From: Hygrocybe punicea
Taxonomy: Eukaryota; Basidiomycota; Agaricomycetes; Agaricales; Hygrophoraceae
DNA length: 64,000 bases
NCBI GenBank assembly: GCA_963556145.1
Contig: OY744471.1
Span: forward strand, 923,590-987,589
Direction: 5' to 3'
In this document: positions 11,383-20,049 of the stretch, in pieces
How the letters are laid out: every line of letters starts with the position of its first letter
Position numbering within the stretch: the stretch's first letter is position 1
Translations under genes and position numbers: made by a program
Notes under the pieces: model-generated
Databases searched by the model: none
Told to the model about the DNA's origin: nothing
Seen by the model: only the letters and a program-made list of their open reading frames with translations

Positions 11383-11938
11383 TGTCATATCCCATGCAGC
11401 TCCGCCGGATTCCGACGAACTCCGCTCCGGACTTTTCCGCCGACTTATCTTATCTTATCTTATCTTATCTTCTCGCGTACGTTATTGTTCTTCTCTTGTT
11501 AATTACTATTCTTCCCCATCTCCGTTTACTCCGACCTCCTTTTCTCTTCCTCCCCTTTGTTTACTTGTCACCGTACATAGCAACCTTTTATCCCTTTTAT
11601 TTTCTTCCGAACTCCGGTCCTCTTTCCGGAGTTCATATTGTCTTCACGTCTCCAAGGACATGACAATTAGTCTACCAAGTATATAACTAGAACTACAATG
11701 TTCTGTAACTCCGTTCAGAAAATCAACTTGAGTTCCTTATTTCTTACCCACTCTCAAACTTAAGGCTTTCCCTTAAGCTCATTAGTTATCTTAATACTTA
11801 GTACCGGAACTCCGGACTAACTCCGCTCCGTCCACGTCTTCTCAATACGACTTAAGGAAGTAGTGAACCTACTTCAAGAGTTGACGTCTCCGCTCCTCCG
11901 AAGAACTCCGATCCTTCCGGAGTTGCACGCCTCTAACA
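11383..11938 (+). repeat. 5' LTR of the Gypsy element, 556 bp
   Basis: It starts TGTCATATCCC and ends GCCTCTAACA, with canonical TG...CA ends. It contains a (TTATC)n run near 11448-11472 and a TATA-like TATATAAC at about 11680, a candidate promoter for the genomic transcript. A convincing tRNA primer-binding site after 11938 was not recognised. Confidence 0.95.
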
Positions 11939-11984
11939 GTATTTTCTGAACAACTCTTGAGTCGTATTCCCTTTACATTTGATC

Positions 11985-13157
11985 ATGTCTTTCCAAGGCT
12001 TCTCCCAACGAAGAACCCCCACACGTTATCGACTTACACGACCGGCAAACACCTCATCCCAACGCCCAACGATAACCCCGGTCTCTCCGTTAGAAGAAAC
12101 TCACACTCCGAGACACGAACCGTTTCCGCGCCCAGTCTTCGAAGAGAACAATCCTCTCGGACCGGGCAATCCTAATCGCGATGATGCCAACCTTGCTGAG
12201 GCCATCGCTCTTCTAGCCACTACTCTCCGAAACAAAGGAGACGACAAGCAACGCACCAAAGTCCGAGAACCGGACACGTTTGACGCCTCCGATCCGACAA
12301 AACTCCGCCCTTTCCTGGTTCAGTGTCAACTGAACTTCAATGATCGACCAACCGCTTTCCAAACGGACGGCGCCAAAGTCAACTTCGCCCTCTCCTACCT
12401 CAAAGGGATCGCACTTGCGTGGTTCGAGCCTTACCTTTTGGAGAACCCAGATATCGATACCTATCCGCCGGACTTCATGTCCGATTACGGAGATTTCTGC
12501 ACGGAGTTGCAGAATAATTTCGGACCTCTGGACCCTAAAGGTAGCGCCGAGAGCGAGTTGGAAAACCTTGTAATGAAGGATAACCAACGAATTGCGAAGT
12601 ATATCGTCAACTTCAATCGTCTCGCTACGCAGACTGGCTGGGACATCGGTGCCTTACGGCATTCTTTTTACCGAGGACTTCCGGATCGCCTCAAAGATCA
12701 ACTTGCCCAATCCGAGAAACCAAAGAACCTCTACGAGCTGAAGGATAAGGCTCAACTCCTTGACGCCCGGTATTGGGAACGGAAATCGGAGATTTCCCGC
12801 GCTTCGGGATCCTCTTCTGCTAAAGCCTCTACTTCCGAGGCCAAGTCTTCAACCGAAAAAGCTTCTGAGAAGAAGTCCCCTGCCAAAACTACCAACTCCG
12901 GTAGTACCTCCTCCACCACTCCGAAAACCCCTCCTGTCTACGCCGATAAGCTAGGCAAGGATGGTAAACTCAAGCCCGCGGAACGTCAACGCCGCATCGA
13001 CAATAAACTCTGCATTATATGCGGAGGAGCCGGACACATGGCCAAGGATTGCACCAAGGCCAAATATTCGTCCACTCGCGTTGCCGCCCGCGCCGCCTCC
13101 ACTTCCTCCGCACCTCCGGTCTCTAGTTCCGATTCTCTAGAGGAGCCGGAAAAATAG
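11985..13157 (+). CDS. gag: Gag of the Gypsy element, 390 aa, one CCHC knuckle
   Basis: This is the structural protein that assembles the virus-like particle and packages the element's RNA. I start it at the first ATG in frame (11985, MSFQGF); the frame is open a little further upstream without an ATG. The central part (residues about 95-245) has the look of a retrotransposon Gag domain (KVREPDTFDASDPTKLRPF, then LKGIALAWFEPYL, then YGDFCTELQNNFGP). A Ser/Thr/Lys-rich linker leads to one zinc knuckle, C-x2-C-x4-H-x4-C (CIICGGAGHMAKDC). It stops at TAG 13155-13157, inside the overlap with pol. Confidence 0.92.
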   Translation: MSFQGFSQRRTPTRYRLTRPANTSSQRPTITPVSPLEETHTPRHEPFPRPVFEENNPLGPGNPNRDDANLAEAIALLATTLRNKGDDKQRTKVREPDTFDASDPTKLRPFLVQCQLNFNDRPTAFQTDGAKVNFALSYLKGIALAWFEPYLLENPDIDTYPPDFMSDYGDFCTELQNNFGPLDPKGSAESELENLVMKDNQRIAKYIVNFNRLATQTGWDIGALRHSFYRGLPDRLKDQLAQSEKPKNLYELKDKAQLLDARYWERKSEISRASGSSSAKASTSEAKSSTEKASEKKSPAKTTNSGSTSSTTPKTPPVYADKLGKDGKLKPAERQRRIDNKLCIICGGAGHMAKDCTKAKYSSTRVAARAASTSSAPPVSSSDSLEEPEK

Positions 13158-16100
13158 AGAGCAGTCTGCATACTCCGGCACAGGATGTAGGCTGCGTTGA
13201 ACCTGACTGTGCGCTACCGGAAGTAAAACTCAACGCGTCCGCTCTTTCTAACGATTCCTTGACGATTTCTCTTTATCATTCTACTACGCTTATCGTTACC
13301 CTTGTGGATTGTGGATCGACGCATTGTTTCATTGACCCGGAATTTTGTTCCCTTCACAATCTTCCTATTTTTCCTACTGCTCCGAAACGCCTCCGCTTGT
13401 TTGATGGTTCCTCCGGTGGAATCATCGACAAATGTGTATCTATCTCTGTCCGTTTTTCTACTGGTGAAATTCTAATCTTAGAATTTTTGGTCACTCCGTT
13501 GGATCCGTCTGTTTCCGCAGTTCTTGGATATAGCTGGCTCGCCAAATACAATCCGTTGATTGACTGGGTCGAGCATAGCGTTAAATTCCGTTCTTCTGAT
13601 TCCGCGCCTCCGTTGTCGACTCCGGTGCCTAGCGAGGCACCACTTCCGGACCCTCCAGTACGACCTCCGTCCTCTCCGTCTACTCCGCCTGGACCTTCTT
13701 CACCATCCGCCTCGAAGCCTGACATCTCCTTTGTCAGCGCTCAAGCCTTTTTGCGTGGTTGCAAAGTACCCGGCACTCAGGTCTTCCGTATGGAAGTCCG
13801 ATTACCTGACGCCACCGGTCGCTCTGCAAGCTACGGCCCTCCGGAGTCCTCCGAACCCTCCGTGGACCTTCACAATATCCCTGAAGAGTATCACGAATTC
13901 GCTGACGTCTTTAGCAAAACGAAGGCTTGGAACCTCCCTGAACACCGTCCTTACGACCTCAAAATTAATTTGGAGGATGGTGCAAAACCTCCTTTTGGCC
14001 CGATTTACTCTATTTCACCCTTAGAGCTCGAGACCCTTCGGGAATTCCTTGACAAGAATCTCCGGGCGGGTTTCGTCCGCTCCTCCCGTTCTCCCTGCGG
14101 AGCTCCCATTCTTTTCTCTCGGAAGAAAAATGGAAGTCTTCGACTTTGCGTGGATTTCCGAGGACTCAATCGTATCACGAGGAAGGACCGCTATCCTATC
14201 CCTCTTACGGCGGACCTTCTCGACGCTCCCCGGACTGCGCGCATTTACACTAAAATCGACCTTAAACACGCCTACCATTTAGTCCGGATTGCCGAAGGTG
14301 ATGAGTGGAAAACAGCTTTCCGCACTCGCTATGGCTCGTTTGAATGGTTGGTAATTCCGGAAGGTCTTACTAACGCCCCGGCGGCCTTCCAACACTTCGT
14401 CAACGATATTTTTTCCGACCTCCTTGACGTCTCTGTCATTGTTTACCTTGACGACATCCTTATTTATTCCGATGACCCCGCTGATCATGTAGACCATGTC
14501 CGCGAGGTCCTCCGACGACTCCGGAAACACGGCCTCTATGCCAACGCCGAGAAGTGCTCTTTTGGCGTTGACACGGTGGAATACTTGGGTTACATTCTTT
14601 CCCCCCAAGGCCTTTCTATGGATCCTGCCAAGGTCCAAACTATCCAGGATTGGCCGGAACCCCGGAAGATCAAAGATGTTCAATCCTTCCTTGGATTCGC
14701 CAATTTTTACCGGCGTTTCATTCCGGACTATTCCTCCATCACTATTCCACTTACCCGGCTCACTCGTAAAGGGTTACAATGGAATTTCGATGATAAGTGT
14801 CGTTCCGCCTTCAATGACTTGAAATCCGCTTTCATTTCCGCCCCAATCCTTTCCCATTGGTCACCCGAGTTTGACACTCTGGTGGAGACTGATGCTTCCG
14901 ATTACGCCGTTGCTTCCATTCTCTCCGTACGCCATCCTGACGGTGAAATTCATCCGGTTGCTTTCCGGTCTCGTACCCTTTCGGACTCGGAGTTGAACTA
15001 CGATACCCATGACAAGGAACTCCTTGCCATCTTCGACGCTTTCACTGCCTGGCGGCATTATTTGGAAGGTACTGCTACTCCGGTCGACGTTATCACCGAT
15101 CACAAAAATTTGGAGTACTTCTCCACCGTCCGCTTGCTTACCCGCCGTCAAGCCCGCTGGTCGGAGTTCCTTTCCCGCTTCAACTTTGTTATCCGCTTTC
15201 GCCCAGGCAAGCTTGGCACTAAGCCCGATACCCTTACTCGACGCTGGGACGTCTACGCTAAAGGGGGAGATAGCGACTACGCCAAAGCCAATCCTCACAA
15301 TTTCCGCCCTGTTTTTGGGCCGGAACAATTGGCTTCGTCCCTCCGAGCGACTTCCCTCGAAGATGTAGTCCTTGGCGCCGGATTCACCATAGACGTCGAT
15401 TCCCTTCACTCCGATATCATCTCCGGACTACAGGTTGATCCTATTGCCTCCGGACATGTTTCCCGTACCACCTCCGGCCCAGATCCTCGATGGTCTATCG
15501 ACGATTTAGGTTTTCTACGCCTTGATAATCGTATCTATGTCCCCGATGTCAATGACCTACGACTCCGGATTTTGCGTTCCAGACATGATCATCCTACTGC
15601 AGGACACTTCGGGCAAAATAAGACTCTCGAAATCATCCGGCGGGAATACACCTGGCCCGGACTCCGGACTTTTGTCCGTGATTACTGCAAGTCTTGCACA
15701 ACCTGCGCGAGATCCAAAACCCCTCGGCATCGTCCTTACGGATTGCTTAAGCAGCTCCCTATTCCGGAGAAACCATGGAATTCAATTTCCATGGATTTCA
15801 TCGAACAACTTCCGGACTCCGAAGGATTTACGGCCATCCTAGTTGTGGTTGACCGTCTTTCCAAGCAAGGGATCTTTATTCCAACTTACGATACGATTAC
15901 TTCCCCCCAACTCGCACATCTTTTCCTTATTCACGTTTTTTCTAAGCACGGAGTTCCTAGTCACGTCACCTCCGATAGAGGCACGGAATTTGTTTCCCAT
16001 TTTTTCCGGTCTCTCGGAAAGGCCCTCGACATGAAACTCCACTTTACCTCCGGTTATCATCCTGAAGGCGATGGCCAAACGGAACGCGTCAATCAAACCC

Positions 16101-16867
16101 TTGAGCAATATCTCCGCGTTTATTGCAATTATCAGCAAGATAATTGGTCGTCCCTCCTTCCTCTTGCGGAATTTGCTTACAACAACGCTCCAAACACCAC
16201 TACCGGAGTTTCTCCTTTCTTTGCCAATAAAGGTTACCACCCTAACCTTTCCGTTCACCCGGAGCGCGACCTCTCCTCCGCCCACGCACGAAAATTCGCT
16301 GTGGACCTCGATGAGTTACATCAACAACTTCGACAAACCATCTCTGAGGCACAACAACGTTATCAACACTACGCGGACTTGAAGCGCGCTCCGCCTCCGA
16401 ACTTCAAGGTTTCGGATTCCGTCTACGTCAAAGCTGAGCATTTCCGGACTACTAGACCCTCCAGGAAACTTTCTGAGAAGAACTTGGGGCCTTTTGAAGT
16501 TATTGCTAAGGCCGGTACTCACTCATATACCCTCCGTCTTCCGGAGGCTCTCCGCTCTGTTCACCCGGTCTATCATGTCTCTCAGCTCGAACCGGCGACT
16601 CCGAATACCATTCCTAACCGTGTCCAACCTCTGCCTCCTCCGATCGTTGTCGACGGAGAACCGGAGTTTGAGATCTCCGAAATACTCGATTCCAAGATCG
16701 ACAACCGCCGTCGTGCTTGCAAGCTACTGTACCTTGTACGTTGGGAGGGCTACGAAGGCACTGACGAAGAAACTTCTTGGATCTTGGCCTCCGAACTTGG
16801 ACATGCTACTGAGCTTGTTTCGGACTTTCACTCCGCTTATCCTTTGAAACCGGGCCCGTCCTATTAA
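13127..16867 (+). CDS. pol: Pol polyprotein of the Gypsy element: protease, RT, RNase H, integrase, chromodomain
   Basis: The frame is open from 13127 to the stop ending at 16867, about 1246 codons, in the -1 frame relative to gag and overlapping it by 31 nt; there is no obvious ATG of its own. Domains in order: retropepsin-like protease (LVDCGSTHCFID, with Cys where D-S-G/D-T-G is usual); reverse transcriptase (LDDILIYS box); RNase H (ETDASDYA); integrase H2C2 finger (HDHPTAGH ... CKSCTTCARSK); integrase core with SMDFIEQLP, TSDRGTEF and a Glu in GQTERVNQTLEQ; and a C-terminal chromodomain (EFEISEILDSK ... LYLVRWEGY). The chromodomain probably directs integration to modified chromatin, as in chromoviruses. 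No frameshift or internal stop was seen, so the enzyme set looks intact. Confidence 0.93.
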   Translation, partial: FRFSRGAGKIESSLHTPAQDVGCVEPDCALPEVKLNASALSNDSLTISLYHSTTLIVTLVDCGSTHCFIDPEFCSLHNLPIFPTAPKRLRLFDGSSGGIIDKCVSISVRFSTGEILILEFLVTPLDPSVSAVLGYSWLAKYNPLIDWVEHSVKFRSSDSAPPLSTPVPSEAPLPDPPVRPPSSPSTPPGPSSPSASKPDISFVSAQAFLRGCKVPGTQVFRMEVRLPDATGRSASYGPPESSEPSVDLHNIPEEYHEFADVFSKTKAWNLPEHRPYDLKINLEDGAKPPFGPIYSISPLELETLREFLDKNLRAGFVRSSRSPCGAPILFSRKKNGSLRLCVDFRGLNRITRKDRYPIPLTADLLDAPRTARIYTKIDLKHAYHLVRIAEGDEWKTAFRTRYGSFEWLVIPEGLTNAPAAFQHFVNDIFSDLLDVSVIVYLDDILIYSDDPADHVDHVREVLRRLRKHGLYANAEKCSFGVDTVEYLGYILSPQGLSMDPAKVQTIQDWPEPRKIKDVQSFLGFANFYRRFIPDYSSITIPLTRLTRKGLQWNFDDKCRSAFNDLKSAFISAPILSHWSPEFDTLVETDASDYAVASILSVRHPDGEIHPVAFRSRTLSDSELNYDTHDKELLAIFDAFTAWRHYLEGTATPVDVITDHKNLEYFSTVRLLTRRQARWSEFLSRFNFVIRFRPGKLGTKPDTLTRRWDVYAKGGDSDYAKANPHNFRPVFGPEQLASSLRATSLEDVVLGAGFTIDVDSLHSDIISGLQVDPIASGHVSRTTSGPDPRWSIDDLGFLRLDNRIYVPDVNDLRLRILRSRHDHPTAGHFGQNKTLEIIRREYTWPGLRTFVRDYCKSCTTCARSKTPRHRPYGLLKQLPIPEKPWNSISMDFIEQLPDSEGFTAILVVVDRLSKQGIFIPTYDTITSPQLAHLFLIHVFSKHGVPSHVTSDRGTEFVSHFFRSLGKALDMKLHFTSGYHPEGDGQTERVNQTLEQYLRVYCNYQQDNWSSLLPLAEFAYNNAPNTTTGVSPFFANKGYHPNLSVHPERDLSSAHARKFAVDLDELHQQLRQTISEAQQRYQHYADLKRAPPPNFKVSDSVYVKAEHFRTTRPSRKLSEKNLGPFEVIAKAGTHSYTLRLPEALRSVHPVYHVSQLEPATPNTIPNRVQPLPPPIVVDGEPEFEISEILDSKIDNRRRACKLLYLVRWEGYEGTDEETSWILASELGHATELVSDFHSAYPLKPGPSY

Positions 16868-16877
16868 TTCTGTCTAT

Positions 16878-17732
16878 TTACGATTTTCGCGGACTAATTT
16901 CAAGGTTTCCTCCTTTCCCCAAAAAATCCCCCTCTTCCCACTCCGTTTCCGTCTCCTCCGGCGCGATGTCCTCGGACTCCGGAGTGTACTTCCGGAGCTC
17001 GTATGAATTATCTCTGAGGAACTCTAAGTTCCTCAGATGGTCGGCCCATTGAACCGCATGTTCGCGGAGATCCTCCACGGTGTCCCATACCCCCTCGCAT
17101 GCCTCCGCGACCCGTCCCAACATCGCCGTGTTTTCTTCTGTCGCCCGGAGCAGCTTGTGAAGAAGCTGCTCCGTCCTCGTCAGCGGTTTCTTTACCGCGG
17201 GCTCCACTCCGCGGTACTCCGATCCGGATTCCTCCTTTTCCTCCTTTTTCTTTTTCTTCTTCACTCCACCCTCTTCACCATCTACCTCGCATCGCGCTTT
17301 TCTCTTCTTGCATGCATCGCAACTCCGCGCCTTTCCGGACGCGGGCCACACGCAGTTTTCCCGGCGTTCCGCGCACGCCTTGCATTGTACGGCCCTGCTT
17401 CTGTAGTCAACTCCGGTCTTTCATTTATGTGCCTTTGCTTACCCGTCTCTTTTTCTCTTCCCCTTCTCCGCACTTGAGGGCCCCTCCTCCGCCGCCTCCA
17501 CTTTCTTTTTCTCCTCCTCCGCCGCCGTTTTCTTCTTCATTTCCTCCTCCACCCTTTTCATCGCCTCCGCCTGGATCTTCTGTCTCCTCTCCTCTTCCGC
17601 CTTCTTCCTCTCGTCCTCCGCTTTTCTCCGTTCTTCTGCCTCCTCTTTCGCCCTCATTTCGGCGAATTCGCGCTCCATCTCCTTGATGCGCGCGGCTATC
17701 TCTTGCGAGGACGATAATTGTGAGGACGACAT
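16878..17732 (-). CDS. Antisense spliced gene in the Gypsy element: coiled coil plus Cys-rich finger, 270 aa
   Basis: Minus-strand exon 1 is 17732-17443 and exon 2 is 17400-16878; the 42-nt intron has donor GTAAGC and acceptor CTACAG, and a second AG 6 nt on also keeps frame. Together they give 271 codons with no interruption. Residues 1-95 form a charged, heptad-rich coiled coil (MEREFAEMRAKEEAEERRK). A cysteine cluster follows the join: CKACAERRENC, then GKARSCDACKKRKARC, i.e. C-x2-C-x7-C ... C-x2-C-x6-C, resembling but not equal to fungal Zn2Cys6 domains. Then come a Lys/Glu run, a helical part (LLHKLLRATEENTAMLGRVAEA) and an acidic tail. A TATA-like box lies 30 bp upstream of the ATG. I think it is a nucleic-acid-binding protein of the element; its role is unknown. 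Confidence 0.7.
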
Positions 17733-17761
17733 TTTTTGGATTGTCTCCTGGCCAGGAGTTT

Positions 17762-17769
17762 GTTTTATA
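17762..17769 (-). promoter_or_regulatory. TATA-like box for the antisense gene
   Basis: On the minus strand the sequence reads TATAAAAC, about 30 bp before the antisense ATG at 17732. Position and sequence fit a core promoter, but a start this close implies a very short leader. Transcription is not shown by the sequence alone. Confidence 0.45.
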
Positions 17770-17841
17770 CCATAGGCCCTCCGCTTTGAACTCCGCTGCG
17801 GTTCTCCCTTTGTTCCACAGGCGTCTCAAGGGTTCGACGCT

Positions 17842-17851
17842 AAGGGGGAGA
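17842..17851 (+). other. Polypurine tract of the Gypsy element
   Basis: AAGGGGGAGA lies three bases before the 3' LTR, the usual place and composition for the primer of plus-strand DNA synthesis. Confidence 0.8.
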
Positions 17852-17854
17852 TAC

Positions 17855-18410
17855 TGTCATATCCCATGCAGCTCCGCCGGATTCCGACGAACTCCGCTCC
17901 GGACTTTTCCGCCGACTTATCTTATCTTATCTTATCTTATCTTCTCGCGTACGTTATTGTTCTTCTCTTGTTAATTACTATTCTTCCCCATCTCCGTTTA
18001 CTCCGACCTCCTTTTCTCTTCCTCCCCTTTGTTTACTTGTCACCGTACATAGCAACCTTTTATCCCTTTTATTTTCTTCCGAACTCCGGTCCTCTTTCCG
18101 GAGTTCATATTGTCTTCACGTCTCCAAGGACATGACAATTAGTCTACCAAGTATATAACTAGAACTACAATGTTCTGTAACTCCGTTCAGAAAATCAACT
18201 TGAGTTCCTTATTTCTTACCCACTCTCAAACTTAAGGCTTTCCCTTAAGCTCATTAGTTATCTTAATACTTAGTACCGGAACTCCGGACTAACTCCGCTC
18301 CGTCCACGTCTTCTCAATACGACTTAAGGAAGTAGTGAACCTACTTCAAGAGTTGACGTCTCCGCTCCTCCGAAGAACTCCGATCCTTCCGGAGTTGCAC
18401 GCCTCTAACA
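17855..18410 (+). repeat. 3' LTR of the Gypsy element, 556 bp
   Basis: It appears identical to 11383-11938 over its whole length, including the (TTATC)n run and the internal open frame. It is followed directly by the target duplication ACTTG. Confidence 0.95.
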
Positions 18411-18895
18411 ACTTGCCCATTACAGCAAGTGTAGACCCTGAATTGGCAATTCTGCATATCACATGATCCAATGACAAATCATCCGAGTCATCCGGACCTC
18501 CTCTATCCCTCAATGACACCTGGGCCTCCAGTTGGATTGCAAGAACATTGACATGAGGACACCTCATGTCCATCTCATGGTGAACACATGGTGTAGTTGG
18601 ATTTGCTATAGCTTCATGGTTGGACGTCTATTTACCTCCCCTCAAGACCAGTCACTATATCTACTGTTCTTGTTGTTGGTTCGGACTTTTTCTTCTTTTC
18701 ACTTCTTTACATTTAGTCTGGTTCTTGAGGCAGACCCCCTTATCTTGGGTAACCCCCACAGCTCGTAATGACTTTAGACCATGAACCACCCCCCCTTTGT
18801 AGCAGTGTTGTCTTAGTTATAAGCAACAATGAAACTGTTGTTCTCTCCTCTGGAAACTGCTTCTCAGTTAAGTTGATTGTTGCCGGTGAAAGGGT

Positions 18896-19580
18896 GCACT
18901 GCGGTAATGTGAACGGAATCAAATACCAACTCTACCACAGTGCTGTACAAATTCTGAGGGGTTCAATCTCAATCCAAAAGGTTAGTAAAAATACTCAGAG
19001 GTGCTCTGGATAGTGGCGATGATGTTTCCGATGTGCGCAATGTGTGCAACATGTGCGAAACAGTCGGCGATGTTTTCGGTGTATATGTAGCACTTTATAG
19101 AAGGAACACAAAGTTTAATAGAGTACAGCGGAGCTATCGCATGGACGGTGCAGTAAAGAGGTGATATGATAGACTGGAATCGGGGGTATACAAGACGTCT
19201 CTCTAGTATGTAAACTATAGGGGGTATTTATGCGAAGTTGGTTGTTAGGACAATAGAGGGTGAAGAAGGCAAGACAAATAGATGGTGCGCGATGGAACTA
19301 TGGTGCAATAGGGATGAAATGGAACTGAAATGAAGGGTATAGCACCATGCGAAGCAATTTCCAAAATATCTAGAGGATAGGAGCTATAATGTTTGAAATA
19401 AGTGAAACATGTCGCATAAAGACTTCCCTGGAACCGGAACGGAATCGGAATGGAATAGGGTGAATGGTATAAGTGTGGATAATGTCGGAGAGGCTCGAAA
19501 TATGTTTCCGAAGGGGGCCGAAGCGCTCCGAAGAAAATCGCCATAATGTCAAATTATCGCCCGTATCGCGTGCATATCGC
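18896..19580. other. Gene-free stretch with GGAATCGGAAT-type words
   Basis: No recognisable coding region. 19425-19460 has short repeats of CGGAATC/GGAATGG. Similar GATTCC words border the hAT-like element at 53262-54584, so a related element may lie here, but its ends were not found. Confidence 0.3.
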
Positions 19581-19898
19581 TAGTGAATAGCGTGGGTAAC
19601 CCATGGGTAATTTTGGCTGTACCCGTACCCGCACCCATTGTACCCACGGGTACAAAACCCACTGGTTTTACCCGTCATTTTAAGCCCCGGATCGTCCAAA
19701 ACAGTCAAGTATTGAGCTAGATATGCTCAAAATACTTTATTCTAGTATTTTGAGCATATCTAGCTCAATACTTGACCGTTTTGGATGATCCAGGGCTTAA
19801 AATAAAGCTGGCGGGTCCAGAAATCTGTACCCGTACCCGTATCTGTGGCTATACCCGTGGAAGAACCCGCGGGTTCACCCGTACCTGTGCATTTCTCT
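19581..19898. mobile_element. hAT-like foldback MITE with 8-bp target duplication CATATCGC
   Basis: CATATCGC is present at 19573-19580 and 19899-19906. Ends are TAGTGAATAGC and the imperfect inverse ending TTTCTCTA. Subterminal zones are rich in GGGTA/TACCC. The interior folds on a nearly perfect stem (AGTATTGAGCTAGATATGCT and its complement, around 19708-19780). Confidence 0.75.
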
Positions 19899-20049
19899 AC
19901 ATATCGCAGTCGCATCGCAATGGAGATACATATAAATCAGGATGTTTCGCAATGAATCGCAGTATGTTGAGGCTAGAATAGGTCCAATAGAGGGTTTCCG
20001 TGCTTAGGGATGTGCGCTGCATATCACCAGATCCCGCTGCAGAAGTGAT

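Larger units (their letters stand above)
11383..18410 (+). mobile_element. Complete Ty3/Gypsy LTR retrotransposon, 7028 bp, recently inserted
   Basis: Two 556-bp LTRs (TGTCAT...TAACA) flank gag and pol. The 5-bp target duplication ACTTG lies at 11378-11382 and 18411-18415. The LTRs have the same length and I saw no difference between them, which indicates recent insertion. Pol order is protease, RT, RNase H, integrase, chromodomain, the Ty3/Gypsy order. A purine tract precedes the 3' LTR. The 987 bp between pol and the 3' LTR hold a spliced antisense gene. The element is visibly richer in CG dinucleotides (many TCCGGA/CCGGA words) than its surroundings, consistent with youth. Confidence 0.95.
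10224..18895 (+). repeat. LTR-like repeat family R2, copy 1, split by the Gypsy element
   Basis: 10224-11377 and 18416-18895 are collinear with 47477-49495. The repeat starts TGTTACATTTTACAAC (TGTTGC in the other copy). Its far end is clear only in copy 2. A TATA-like ACTATATCTACTG lies near 18655, about 240 bp from the distal end, as expected for an LTR promoter. The Gypsy element at 11383-18410 occupies a site that is uninterrupted in copy 2. No long frame encodes a recognisable protein, so a solo LTR or LARD-type element is my best reading. Confidence 0.6.

Noticed and set aside
14279..15409. Minus-strand frames of 100-180 codons opposite pol
   Set aside because: Pol is strongly supported on the plus strand and the complements show no family features.
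17282..17351. Host Zn2Cys6 transcription factor
   Set aside because: The CDACKKRKARC cluster has atypical spacing to its partner cysteines and lies inside a retrotransposon with young LTRs, so I treat it as an element gene.
17099..17686. Plus-strand Pro/Ser/Phe-rich frames between pol and the 3' LTR
   Set aside because: They are complements of the antisense coiled-coil and Lys/Glu-rich codons; the minus strand has the spliced gene with sensible motifs.
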